Assembly (NCBI RefSeq): GCF_003049645.1
Contig: NZ_PYWK01000001.1
Location: 558,001 to 622,000 of the forward strand
Source of the DNA: Metasolibacillus fluoroglycofenilyticus
Lineage (GTDB): Bacteria; Bacillota; Bacilli; Bacillales_A; Planococcaceae
DNA: 64,000 nucleotides
Reading direction: 5' to 3'
Positions 8,236 through 17,807 of this stretch are shown here, in pieces. Numbering within the stretch: position 1 is the first letter of the stretch; each line of letters starts with the position of its first letter. Under the pieces are notes generated by a model. That model did no database searches and was not told the origin of the DNA. It was given only the letters and a program-made list of their open reading frames with translations. The translations under genes and the position numbers were made by a program.

Positions 8236-9405
8236 GTGTATATAGATATCATTATAGAAGTACTTATGGCAGTTTTACGCTTTGTTATGAATCCATTATT
8301 GTATATTGCTGCTTTTTTTGCAGTTTATCTTGGGTATCGCCGCGTGAAAAGGGAGCGCCGTTTTTTTAGAATTCGAATTTTAAATGGATGGTCAGAGCTA
8401 ACGAGCTTTCTGAAAATAAACTGGATGGAAAGCCTCATTATTTCTGTCCTTATATTGGCGATTGGCTTAGTTGTTCCAAATGAATTTTTATTGTTATTAA
8501 TAGCTGTCAGCATATTAGCCACTATCGCTTTTATATTCCATTTATTATCACCTATCGTAACAATTGCGATTAGCTTTAGTGTGCTTGCTGGGATGGCTTA
8601 CTTTGGTCAAACATTTACTGTACTAAACTTTACATTCAAGGGCTTTTCATATGAAAATGGGGCTGCAATGACGGTTGCTTTATTAGCTGGAATGTTATTA
8701 ATTGTAGAGGCACGCTTTATTCGTCTTGCTGGACCACGATTTGCTTCACCTGTAGTGCAGCAAACAAAGCGAGGTAGAAATGCCGTCACTTATTTTAGTA
8801 AGAGCATTTCGGTCGTACCACTTTTTTTCATTATTCCAGGTGACGCAATTGCTGCTTATATTCCTTGGTGGCCACAATTTAGCTTAGGTGCTAAAGAATT
8901 TTCGCTCGTGCTTTTTCCATTTGTTTTTGGCTTTCAGCAAATGACAAAACGTACTTTACCAGTCTATTTTTATCCGAAATATAGTCGCTCCGTTTTTATT
9001 TTGGCACAGCTCGTATTAATTGGTGGTTTAGCCTCGTACTTTATACCTTTAGTTGGTGTTATAACGTTAATTAGTGCAGCTATTTTACGTTTATTTATTA
9101 GTCTTTATTATAAAATTCAGGAGCGAACGGACCGTTATGCAGTCGCTCCCTTATCTAGCGGTGTTATTATCGCTGGCGTACTGCCAAACTCACCGGCTGA
9201 AAAAATGGGCTTAGTTGCTGGGGAAGTTATTCGCAAAGTGAATGGTAAGGAAGTATTTACTGAAGGTGAATTATACGAGGCGCTGCAGGTGAATGCTGCT
9301 CACTGTCGCTTAGAAATATTAAATCACCAAAATGAAGTGCGTTTGGCACAGCATGTTGTTCATAGTAACGATCATTATAAAATAGGTTTACTGTTAGTAA
9401 ATTAA
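8236..9405 (+). CDS. minJ: MinJ-like polytopic membrane protein with C-terminal PDZ domain
   Basis: 389 residues: an N-terminal membrane helix, a short basic loop, a block of membrane helices through about residue 300, and a C-terminal cytoplasmic PDZ domain (GVIIAGVLPNSPAEKMGLVAGEVI). B. subtilis MinJ has this architecture, follows ctpB, and bridges DivIVA and MinD to position the division septum. The match rests on architecture and synteny, as MinJ sequences diverge. I chose GTG at 8236 because AGGTGA lies just upstream; an in-frame TTG at 8221 has no ribosome site. Confidence 0.75.
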   Translation: MYIDIIIEVLMAVLRFVMNPLLYIAAFFAVYLGYRRVKRERRFFRIRILNGWSELTSFLKINWMESLIISVLILAIGLVVPNEFLLLLIAVSILATIAFIFHLLSPIVTIAISFSVLAGMAYFGQTFTVLNFTFKGFSYENGAAMTVALLAGMLLIVEARFIRLAGPRFASPVVQQTKRGRNAVTYFSKSISVVPLFFIIPGDAIAAYIPWWPQFSLGAKEFSLVLFPFVFGFQQMTKRTLPVYFYPKYSRSVFILAQLVLIGGLASYFIPLVGVITLISAAILRLFISLYYKIQERTDRYAVAPLSSGVIIAGVLPNSPAEKMGLVAGEVIRKVNGKEVFTEGELYEALQVNAAHCRLEILNHQNEVRLAQHVVHSNDHYKIGLLLVN

Positions 9406-9460
9406 CAAAGAGCTGTCGAAAAAGCAGGCTTGAACCCGCCATTTTCGACAGCTCTTTGTA
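9406..9460 (+). terminator. Long-stem terminator after minJ
   Basis: 17-bp stem CAAAGAGCTGTCGAAAA (9406-9422) with TTTTCGACAGCTCTTTG (9442-9458). A GC-rich inner arm AGCAGG/CCCGCC surrounds the loop. Confidence 0.8.
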
Positions 9461-9659
9461 ATTTTCATCGCAACTAAAGTGTATGTTTCACGTCTATATT
9501 GTGTAAAATATAGTTGTAAAAATGGCGAAAAATGTTGAACAATGTTAGAAAATAATTAGACATTCGTATGTTAAAATAACTATAAAGTGAAGCTTCGACC
9601 GATTCGCAACCCCGATGAAATAGGGAGCGACCCTGTAATAGATATAGAGGTGACAGCCA

Positions 9660-10280
9660 ATGAAGGATTGGGTTACAATTGCAAATTTAGAAAATTTAAT
9701 AGAGCATTATCATTTATTAGGGCCGATTTTTGGCATCTTTTTAACTGCTATCGAAGCTATTATTCCTGTATTACCGCTCGTTGTTATCGTCGTAGCCAAT
9801 GTGAATGCATATGGCATTGTTGTGGGAGGTCTTATTTCTTGGCTTGGTGCTGTAATCGGAGCTTACGGATTATTTTTAATAGCACGCAAATTTGGAAAAC
9901 ATCCGAAGCTACAACGAGTTGTACAAAATAAGCGCGTGCAAACATTAATTAGATGGGTAGATATGAGGGGATTAGCCCCAATATTAGTGCTTCTTTGCTT
10001 CCCGTTTTCACCAGCCTTTATCATTAATATCGTGGCAGGATTATCCAATATCCGCAAGCACTACTATTTAATAGGGCTTATTATCGGGAAATTTGTTATG
10101 ATTGCTGTGACAGGTGGATTGGGCTATGATTTACGTGCAATATTAACACATCCATTAAAGTTAATTCTCACAATATGTGGAGTTTTCCTGCTATGGATTA
10201 TTGGAAAATGGATTGAAAATAAATTAAATAAACGAGTGGAACGTGATTTACGAGCAGTAAGTAAAGAAAGTCACTCTTAG
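9660..10280 (+). CDS. TVP38/TMEM64 (VTT/DedA-like) membrane protein
   Basis: 206-residue integral membrane protein with a VTT-type core: AIEAIIPVLPLVVIVVANVN, then a glycine-rich helix GGLISWLGAVIGAYGLFLIAR, then FPFSPAFIINIVAGLSN, and two more C-terminal helices with a basic tail. VTT/DedA proteins are proposed lipid scramblases or flippases; a specific role here is not shown. The start ATG at 9660 follows AGAGGTGA with normal spacing. It is monocistronic, between two terminators. Confidence 0.8.
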   Translation: MKDWVTIANLENLIEHYHLLGPIFGIFLTAIEAIIPVLPLVVIVVANVNAYGIVVGGLISWLGAVIGAYGLFLIARKFGKHPKLQRVVQNKRVQTLIRWVDMRGLAPILVLLCFPFSPAFIINIVAGLSNIRKHYYLIGLIIGKFVMIAVTGGLGYDLRAILTHPLKLILTICGVFLLWIIGKWIENKLNKRVERDLRAVSKESHS

Positions 10281-10330
10281 TGAGCTGTTGGAAATGTAGG
10301 ACATCCCTGCTTTCCAGCAGCCTTATTTTT
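10281..10330 (+). terminator. Terminator after VTT gene
   Basis: GAGCTGTTGGAAA...TTTCCAGCAGCC stem with an inner GTAGG/CCTGC-type arm, then CTTATTTTTC. Confidence 0.75.
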
Positions 10331-10386
10331 CATTATGGTAAAACATGTGTTCTGTTATATAATAGTAGTAAGAGGAGGGGGACAAT

Positions 10387-13300
10387 ATGTCTTTACGCAT
10401 TATTTCAGGTCGAGCTGGAACGGGAAAAACGACATTGCTTCATCAAGAAATTGTGCAGCATTTAAAGGATAATCCTTTCGGTGCGCCGTTATTTGTCATT
10501 GTTCCTGATCAAATGTCATTTAAAACAGAGTATGATTTGACGAATCGTTATGATATTAATGGAATGATACGAGCGCAAGTATTAACATTTAAACGCTTAG
10601 CTTGGTTTATTTTGCAGGAAACTGGAGGCGTTGCTCGCGATAAAATTGATAGCTTTGGCTATCGAATGTTAATACGTCGTATTTTACAGGATAATAAGGA
10701 GCAGTTTTCGATTTTTACGCAGGCTGCTAGTAAGCGAGGATTCACGCAGGATATTGAGCAGTTATTACGTGAGTTCAGTCAATATGATGTGACGAGCAAT
10801 TCCATTGTTAATTTAATAAACGAGCTTGAGGTATATGGAGCAGCTCATACATTAATTGCAAAAATGAAGGACTTCCAAATTATTTTGCAGCAGCTAGAGG
10901 AAAGCATTGGAGAGAGCTATGTAGACGGAGAAGGCTTTTATCCAATTTTAGTTGAGCAATTGAAAAATTCCGAAAAAATACAGCAGGCAGAAATATTTAT
11001 AGATGGCTTTACGGCATTTACAATAAGGGAGTTTGCGATTGTTGAGCAATTATTGCAGCTAGCAAAACGCGTAACGATTGTTTTGCCTTTTGAGGATGTG
11101 CAAGATGCAGCAGATCCACAAGCATTATTTCATCGTGCGGCTTTCACCTATGATAAATTAATAGATTTTGCAACACAGCATCATATTGAAGTGGAAAACC
11201 GCGTGCATTTAGCAGTGAATTATCGTACAGCACAAGCCGATTTATTACATATTGAGACGAATTTTCATGCAGCGGTACCCGCAGTACAATCGGCATCAGG
11301 AGCAGTGCATATTATTGAAGGTACAAATCGACGTGCGGAAGTTCAAAGTATTGCGCGGGAAATAATTGCTCTCGTCACAGAGGGGCAAATGCGTTATAAA
11401 GATATTGGTATTATGTATCGTCAAGCGGATGTCTATGATCCACTTATTGCGACAATTTTCAAGCAGCATGAAATTCCGTTCTTTACGAATGAAAAGCGAC
11501 CAATGCTGCATCATCCATTTGTTGAATTTATGCGTTCTTCCTTAGAGGCAGTAATTTCAAATTGGCAATATGAGCCTGTTTTTCGAGCAGTGAAAACAGA
11601 TTTATTTTTCCCATTACATGCGGAAAAAAAATACAATCGGGAGCAGCTAGATAGGCTTGAAAATTTTGTTATAGCGAAGGGGATTATCGGTAAGCGTTGG
11701 CATGACGAAGAGATTTGGCAATATCGCAGATTCCGTGTGTTAGATAAAATAGGGGCAATACAAACCGATAAAGAGCTTGAAATGCAGCAATTGTTACAGC
11801 AGGCGCGTGACATTGTACGTGAGCCGTTGTTTATGTTAGAACAAGCTCTGAAGGAAGCGCAAACAGGCTTAGAAATAGGACAGGCTTTGTATGACTATGC
11901 TGAACATTTACAGCTCTATGAAAAGTTACAAATAATGAAAGAACAAGAGCTTGAAACGGCTGCACTTGATTTTGCAAGTGAGCATGACCAAGTATGGAAT
12001 GGTTGGGTGAATATACTTGACCAGTTTGTTTTAATGTTTGGTGAGCAGCAAATAACATTGCAAGAGGCGGCACAAATACTTGATGAAGGCTATGATTCAT
12101 TGCAATTTTCCAATATCCCGCCGGCAATTGATGAGGTGACTGTTGCCACATTAGAATATTCACGCTTTGATAATATGAAAGCTGTGTTTATTATCGGTGT
12201 GAATGATGGTGTTTATCCGATGCGCATCGATCAAGAGGGGCTATTAACAGATGCCGATCGTGCTTATTTTGAGCGCCTTGATTATGAATTAGCACCAAAT
12301 GCAAAAAGTAAGCTATTGCAGGAGGCATTTTTAATTTATCGTGCGCTTACTTCTCCAACTGACAGACTGTACATTACATTTGCTAGTGCGGATGAAGAAG
12401 GAAAAAGCCTGCTACCGTCGCTCTATATTAATCGTTTGCATAAATTATTTACCGTTAAGGACAAGCGTACATTATCGCATAGACGTGTATTCATAGACCC
12501 GATTGAGGAGTTTGATAAGCGTCATCTTTTATCTTATTTACGCCATCCGAGGGCATCGCTTGCTTTTTTAGCGACACAGTTAAAAGAGGCTGAGCAGACA
12601 AAAGCACTATCTGCAGAGTGGCGTGCACTACACGCATATTACCTTGGTTACCCAAAATGGGAGCGAATGTTGCAATTTGTAACGAAGCCTTTATATACAA
12701 TGAATAAAGCTGAGCCCTTACAGCCTACTATTACCGATAGGCTTTATGGTGAGGAATTGCAGGCAAGTGTTTCCCGAATCGAGAAGTTTTATCGCTGTCC
12801 ATACGCGCATTTTGCTACTTATGGGTTGCGATTAGAGGAACGTGCTGAATATCGCTTGGAAACTTTTGCAATGGGTGATTTATTTCATGAAGCGCTACGC
12901 AGCATTTTAACGGGGAACGAGGTGCCACCAGCAAACTATAGAGAATGCTTGCAAAAGGCAAGAGAGGCAGTGGAGCCACTTGTTCATATATTTTCTTATC
13001 GTATTTTAGAGAGCAATTCACGTTATTTATACATTAAGGAGAAGCTCATTCGAGTTGTTGCACGAACGTTATTTGCTTTAACAGAGCATGCGAAAGTTGC
13101 AAAATTTAAACCGATTGTTCATGAAAAACCATTTGGTAAAGCGGATGATAAAACGACAAAAAAAGGAATAACTCCACTTCCTCCGTTAGAAATACCACTT
13201 GAAAATAAGCGCAAAATGTATTTGCGTGGGCAAATTGACCGCATTGATGCCTATGAGGAAAATGGTCAATTGCATTTACGTATAGTCGATTATAAATCGT

Positions 13301-13947
13301 CAAGTCGCGATTTAGACTTAAATGAGGTCTATCATGGGATTTCGTTGCAGTTGCTAACGTATTTAGATGTCGCTGTGAAAAATGCGAAAGAGTTATTGGC
13401 ATTGCCTGAAAATCAGGAAGTGACTGTGACGCCTGCTGGAGTATTATATGTGCATGTTCATGACCCTCTCGTGCGCTTGGAGGAATATGTGGATGAGCAG
13501 ATGCGTGAGCTACAGCGCCTTGAAAAATACCGAATGCAAGGGCTTTTAATAAATGAAATTCCCGTGTTAGAGGCGATGGATGAAAATTTATTAGAACAGA
13601 AAAAGTCACCAGTTATTCCTGTGAGTATGACATCAAAAGGTGCAATTGGAGCATATTCAAAAACTGTTGATGTGCAGACGATGCCGATTTTGCAGAATTT
13701 CGTGATTGAAAAGCATAAGGAGGCGGGCAATAAAATATTTACAGGTGCTACTGAAATTTATCCATATAAATTAAAAAATCGGACAGCCTGTGATTATTGT
13801 CAGTTCAAGGCAATATGCCAATTCGATCCATCAGATGGACAGCAACAATATAATCATTTCACGGTGAAAAAAACTGATGAATTGATTGCACGTGTAAAAA
13901 AGGAGTGTGGCTATAGTGACATTAATGATACCGAAGAAACCGACTGA
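10387..13947 (+). CDS. addB: ATP-dependent helicase/nuclease subunit AddB
   Basis: 1186-residue partner of AddA in the Gram-positive RecBCD equivalent that processes double-strand breaks to a Chi-regulated 3' tail. Walker A GRAGTGKT lies at residues 9-16. The C-terminal nuclease core carries VDYKSSS. The iron-sulfur staple cysteines are present: one in RCPYAHF and three in the C-terminal CDYCQFKAIC. Length matches AddB. The start is supported by AGGAGGGGG upstream. AddA begins inside its 3' end, which indicates coupling. Confidence 0.96.
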   Translation: MSLRIISGRAGTGKTTLLHQEIVQHLKDNPFGAPLFVIVPDQMSFKTEYDLTNRYDINGMIRAQVLTFKRLAWFILQETGGVARDKIDSFGYRMLIRRILQDNKEQFSIFTQAASKRGFTQDIEQLLREFSQYDVTSNSIVNLINELEVYGAAHTLIAKMKDFQIILQQLEESIGESYVDGEGFYPILVEQLKNSEKIQQAEIFIDGFTAFTIREFAIVEQLLQLAKRVTIVLPFEDVQDAADPQALFHRAAFTYDKLIDFATQHHIEVENRVHLAVNYRTAQADLLHIETNFHAAVPAVQSASGAVHIIEGTNRRAEVQSIAREIIALVTEGQMRYKDIGIMYRQADVYDPLIATIFKQHEIPFFTNEKRPMLHHPFVEFMRSSLEAVISNWQYEPVFRAVKTDLFFPLHAEKKYNREQLDRLENFVIAKGIIGKRWHDEEIWQYRRFRVLDKIGAIQTDKELEMQQLLQQARDIVREPLFMLEQALKEAQTGLEIGQALYDYAEHLQLYEKLQIMKEQELETAALDFASEHDQVWNGWVNILDQFVLMFGEQQITLQEAAQILDEGYDSLQFSNIPPAIDEVTVATLEYSRFDNMKAVFIIGVNDGVYPMRIDQEGLLTDADRAYFERLDYELAPNAKSKLLQEAFLIYRALTSPTDRLYITFASADEEGKSLLPSLYINRLHKLFTVKDKRTLSHRRVFIDPIEEFDKRHLLSYLRHPRASLAFLATQLKEAEQTKALSAEWRALHAYYLGYPKWERMLQFVTKPLYTMNKAEPLQPTITDRLYGEELQASVSRIEKFYRCPYAHFATYGLRLEERAEYRLETFAMGDLFHEALRSILTGNEVPPANYRECLQKAREAVEPLVHIFSYRILESNSRYLYIKEKLIRVVARTLFALTEHAKVAKFKPIVHEKPFGKADDKTTKKGITPLPPLEIPLENKRKMYLRGQIDRIDAYEENGQLHLRIVDYKSSSRDLDLNEVYHGISLQLLTYLDVAVKNAKELLALPENQEVTVTPAGVLYVHVHDPLVRLEEYVDEQMRELQRLEKYRMQGLLINEIPVLEAMDENLLEQKKSPVIPVSMTSKGAIGAYSKTVDVQTMPILQNFVIEKHKEAGNKIFTGATEIYPYKLKNRTACDYCQFKAICQFDPSDGQQQYNHFTVKKTDELIARVKKECGYSDINDTEETD

Positions 13948-16900
13948 TGCGCAGTGGACAGATGAGCAATGGAAGGCAATTTGGGCAACTGGTCAGGATA
14001 CGCTCGTATCGGCAGCAGCCGGCTCGGGAAAAACGGCTGTTTTAATTGAGCGCCTTATCCAAAAAATTATCGCTAAAGAGGAGCCACTTGATGTAGATGA
14101 GCTACTAGTCGTAACCTTTACCAACGCATCGGCTGCTGAGATGCGTAGTCGCTTAGCTGCCGCATTGGAGAAAGAAATCACGAAGGACCCACATAACCGA
14201 TTTTTAAGACGTCAATTGAGCTTAGTAAATAAAGCGCAAATTTCAACATTACATTCTTTTTGTTTAGCAATTTGTCGTCAATATGCGTATATGATTGACC
14301 TTGATCCTGGGTTCCGCATAGCAAGCCAAGATGAGGTAGCTTTATTACAGGATGATGTGCTTTCTACTATATTGGAGCAGGCGTATAGTGATGACGGGAA
14401 TTTAGCGCAGGCGGAGGTGTACGAGCTTGTTGATAGCTTTTCTTCAGATCGTCATGATCAAGAAATAGAAGTGCTATTGGAGCAGCTTTACAATATGTCA
14501 CGTGTACAACCTGAGCCATATAAATGGCTCGACACATTAGCGCGGGAATATGATATTGCAGAGGATGCTGCCATTGATGATTTAGCATTTGTTCCACAGT
14601 TAAAAACATCAATTTTACATTCTTTACATGCTGCTGAAAATAATTTATTAGCAATGCAGCGCTATGCCGATGGTAATTTTGGATTAGGTGCATATAGCGC
14701 CTTAGCAGCGGAGGAGTTAGCCTTCGTACAAGTAGCAATTGACAAGCTAAATAATAGCACATGGCAAGATGTGCATGAGCATATGCAAAAAGCACAATGG
14801 AGTAGGCTTCCGTCTATCAAGAAATCGGATGAGGCAGATCCAGAAATTAAGGATATTGCTAAAAATCATCGGGACGAGGCGAAGGACATTGTCAAAGCCC
14901 TTAAAGAAACATTTTTTGTGCGCCAACCACATCATTTATTAAGTGAAATAAGACAGATGAAGCCAGTTATCGAGACGCTTGTAAAGCTTGTGAAAGTTTT
15001 TAGTGAAGCGTTTAAAGTAGCTAAGCAGGAACGCGCATTAGTGGATTTTTCCGATTTGGAGCATTATGCCTTGGAAATATTGACTGAGCAAACAGAGGAG
15101 GGCATGCAGCCGTCAGCAGTAGCAAAGGATTTTCAGCAGCGTTTTAAAGAAGTGCTTGTAGATGAATATCAAGATGTAAATTTATTACAAGAAACGATTT
15201 TACAGCTTGTGAAAAGTAATGATGAAGCGAATGGGAATTTATTTATGGTCGGCGATGTTAAACAATCCATTTATCAGTTTCGATTAGCTGAACCACGCTT
15301 ATTTTTACGCAAATATAAAGAATTTGCTGAAAATCCGCAAAATACAGGATTGAAAATTGATCTAAATGCGAACTTTCGTAGCCGCCAAGAGGTGCTAGAG
15401 GCAACGAACTATATATTTGAGCGAGTGATGGATGAAACAGTTGGGGAGATTGACTATGATGAGCAAGCAGCGTTAAAATTCCGTGCGCACTATAGCGAGG
15501 CAAATATTCCTGTCGAATTTGTTGTACTTGACCAATATACAGAGCAAGAGGAGGAGATAGAGCTTGATGAAGAGCTAGAGGAGCTCAAAATCTCGCAGCA
15601 AGAAGCTCGCTATATGATTAAAAAAATTCAATATATGATTGAGAAAGAGCTGCCTATTTTTAACCCGAAGGATGGTACTACAAGACCTATTCGCTACAGC
15701 GATATTGTTATTTTAATGCGCTCTATGACGTGGTCTGCTGATTTTGCTGAGGAATTCAAGTTGGCAGGTATTCCGCTCTATTCAGAATCCTCCAAAGGTT
15801 ATTTTGAGGCATTAGAAGTAATGATTATATTAAATATTTTAAAAATTGTTGATAATCCGTATCAGGATATTCCACTCGCTTCAACATTGCGCGCGCCATT
15901 TTTCGGTTTAACTGAAAATGAACTAGCCGAAGTGCGTTTAGCTAAGCGCAATGTACCGTTTTTTGAAGCCTTGACAGCTTTTATGGAGCAGCCATCCAAT
16001 GCAAAACTTGCAGAGAAGCTAGCACATTTTTTAATATTATTAGAAAAATGGCGTCAGCTAGCACGGCGAGGCTCGCTTGCGGATTTAGTTTGGACTATTT
16101 ATTTAGATACAAATTATTATGAGCTTGTTGGCACAATGGCAAATGGCAAACAACGCCAAGCAAATTTAAGAGCATTGCATGACCGCGCGCTTGCATATGA
16201 AAAAACTTCATTTCGCGGTCTGTTTCGGTTTTTACGTTTTGTAGATCGAATGAAATCGCGAGGGGATGATTTGGGTATTGCCAAATCGATTGGAGAAGGT
16301 GATGATGTCGTGCGTTTAATGACGATTCACTCTTCAAAGGGATTAGAGTTCCCTGTTGTTTTTGTTGCTGGTATGGCGAAACCCTTCAATCAGCAGGATT
16401 TTAAAGGCTCCTATTTATTTGATCAAGATTTCGGTCTTGCTGTAAAGGCGATTAATACAGAAGAACGCACGATGTTTACATCCTTGCCGTATTTAGCTAT
16501 GAAAGAGAAGAAAATAGCAAAACTTAAAGCAGAGGAAATGCGTATACTTTATGTAGCAATGACACGTGCAAAAGAGCATTTAATTTTGCTAGGTACAGTG
16601 AAAAACTGGCAAAGAAAGCTAGACAAATGGGAAGCGTTACAAAACCTAGCACCGAAAACATTGTTACCAAATTATTTGCGAGCTAGTGCCAATTCATTTT
16701 TAGATTGGGTCGCTCCTGCGCTCGTTAGCCACCCCGATTTTTTAACAAGAACGGTACAGGACGAGGTATTTGGAGGAAGTGAGGTCACAGGGCAAAAAGC
16801 TTCACTATGGTCAGTCAAAGTTTTATCAGCAACGCTATTGAAAGGGACAGAGGAGCAGGAATCTTTCGTGCAAATGCTAGTCGATGACGAGGTGGACGAG

Positions 16901-17608
16901 CAGCTTGTTGAAGTACTGACAGAACGCTTTACTGCAACATATCCGCATAGACAAGCGACAGTTAAAAAATCGAAAACGTCTGTATCCGAAATTAAACGCT
17001 TCGAGGCATTGCAGCAGGAGGAAGATATCGTTTATAATCCACAAGCGATGCAACAAGCATCCATTGCAAAACGTCCAAGTTTTATACAGGCGAAAGCACT
17101 AAGTGCCGCAGAAATGGGGACAGTTGTTCACTCGATTATGCAACATGTGCCACAGCAGGGCTTTGTATCACTTGATGCGGCAAATGAGTTTGTCGCTAGT
17201 TTAGTGGAGCGAGAACTATTAACAAAGGACGAGGCTGCTCTTATCAATATGGAAAAAGTATTGGCGTTTTTTAACTCCCCAGTCGGAACACGTTTTAAGA
17301 ATGCGAAGAAACTTTTGAGAGAAGTACCTTTTACAATAAGTAGAACGGATCATGAAGGTGATAGCCAAATTGTTCAAGGGGTTATTGACTGCTTGTTTGA
17401 GGAAGATGGACAATGGATATTATTAGACTATAAAACAGATAAAATTCGTCCTCCATTTAACGTTGAGCCAGCTTTAACAGAGGAAATGGCAAAACGTTAT
17501 CAAATACAACTGCAAATTTATAGCGAGGCAATTGAAATGGTTAATAAAGTAAAGGTAAAAGAAAAAATACTATATCTTTACGATATTGGCGAGGCGATTG
17601 TGTTGTAA
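13916..17608 (+). CDS. addA: ATP-dependent helicase/nuclease subunit AddA
   Basis: About 1230 residues, UvrD/Rep-type superfamily 1 helicase fused to a RecB-type nuclease. Walker A AAAGSGKTA is near the N-terminus, motif II DEYQDVN and motif III VGDVKQSIYQFR lie mid-protein, motif VI is AMTRAKEHL, and the nuclease motif LDYKTDK is near the C-terminus. Three in-frame starts are possible. GTG at 13916 is preferred because AGGAG (13901-13905) is 10 nt upstream; GTG at 13907 is too close and ATG at 13925 too far. It overlaps addB by 32 bp. Confidence 0.96.
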   Translation: MTLMIPKKPTDAQWTDEQWKAIWATGQDTLVSAAAGSGKTAVLIERLIQKIIAKEEPLDVDELLVVTFTNASAAEMRSRLAAALEKEITKDPHNRFLRRQLSLVNKAQISTLHSFCLAICRQYAYMIDLDPGFRIASQDEVALLQDDVLSTILEQAYSDDGNLAQAEVYELVDSFSSDRHDQEIEVLLEQLYNMSRVQPEPYKWLDTLAREYDIAEDAAIDDLAFVPQLKTSILHSLHAAENNLLAMQRYADGNFGLGAYSALAAEELAFVQVAIDKLNNSTWQDVHEHMQKAQWSRLPSIKKSDEADPEIKDIAKNHRDEAKDIVKALKETFFVRQPHHLLSEIRQMKPVIETLVKLVKVFSEAFKVAKQERALVDFSDLEHYALEILTEQTEEGMQPSAVAKDFQQRFKEVLVDEYQDVNLLQETILQLVKSNDEANGNLFMVGDVKQSIYQFRLAEPRLFLRKYKEFAENPQNTGLKIDLNANFRSRQEVLEATNYIFERVMDETVGEIDYDEQAALKFRAHYSEANIPVEFVVLDQYTEQEEEIELDEELEELKISQQEARYMIKKIQYMIEKELPIFNPKDGTTRPIRYSDIVILMRSMTWSADFAEEFKLAGIPLYSESSKGYFEALEVMIILNILKIVDNPYQDIPLASTLRAPFFGLTENELAEVRLAKRNVPFFEALTAFMEQPSNAKLAEKLAHFLILLEKWRQLARRGSLADLVWTIYLDTNYYELVGTMANGKQRQANLRALHDRALAYEKTSFRGLFRFLRFVDRMKSRGDDLGIAKSIGEGDDVVRLMTIHSSKGLEFPVVFVAGMAKPFNQQDFKGSYLFDQDFGLAVKAINTEERTMFTSLPYLAMKEKKIAKLKAEEMRILYVAMTRAKEHLILLGTVKNWQRKLDKWEALQNLAPKTLLPNYLRASANSFLDWVAPALVSHPDFLTRTVQDEVFGGSEVTGQKASLWSVKVLSATLLKGTEEQESFVQMLVDDEVDEQLVEVLTERFTATYPHRQATVKKSKTSVSEIKRFEALQQEEDIVYNPQAMQQASIAKRPSFIQAKALSAAEMGTVVHSIMQHVPQQGFVSLDAANEFVASLVERELLTKDEAALINMEKVLAFFNSPVGTRFKNAKKLLREVPFTISRTDHEGDSQIVQGVIDCLFEEDGQWILLDYKTDKIRPPFNVEPALTEEMAKRYQIQLQIYSEAIEMVNKVKVKEKILYLYDIGEAIVL

Positions 17609-17615
17609 ACTGTTA

Positions 17616-17740
17616 GGGAGGTCTGCATGATACAGGTCAGTTAACCGTTGTCACAGGACGTGACGGTTTAAGGTTAACTTCCACAAAAAAATCGGAAAAA
17701 TATGGACGCAATTACACCGAGACGTAATTGATACAGGCTA
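17616..17740 (+). repeat. Dispersed structured repeat A, copy A3
   Basis: Contains TGATACAGGTCAGTTAACC, the hairpin GTCACAGGACGTGAC (17650-17664), AAGGTTAACTTCCAC and the end GACGTAATTGATACAG. It aligns over about 120 bp with the minus-strand copy at 48225-48358 upstream of the globin gene. Confidence 0.65.
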
Positions 17741-17752
17741 AAACATAAACGA

Positions 17753-17782
17753 CCAAAAAGCAGTGCTATAGCACGCTTTTTG
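17753..17782 (+). terminator. Hairpin between addA and DUF418 gene
   Basis: CCAAAAAGC...GCTTTTTGG with inner GTGC/GCAC. It belongs to the long-stem hairpin family. It lies only 8 nt before the ribosome site of the next gene, so it may act on either transcript. Confidence 0.6.
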
Positions 17783-17807
17783 GACGCCTTGGAAGGGAGT
17801 CGTGATT

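Noticed and set aside
9587..9931. 114-codon frame overlapping the VTT gene
   Set aside because: Basic, cysteine-rich composition typical of a shifted frame; the VTT reading has membrane helices and a ribosome site.
13106..13609. 167-codon minus-strand frame inside addB
   Set aside because: Antisense shadow; histidine- and proline-rich composition and no start context.
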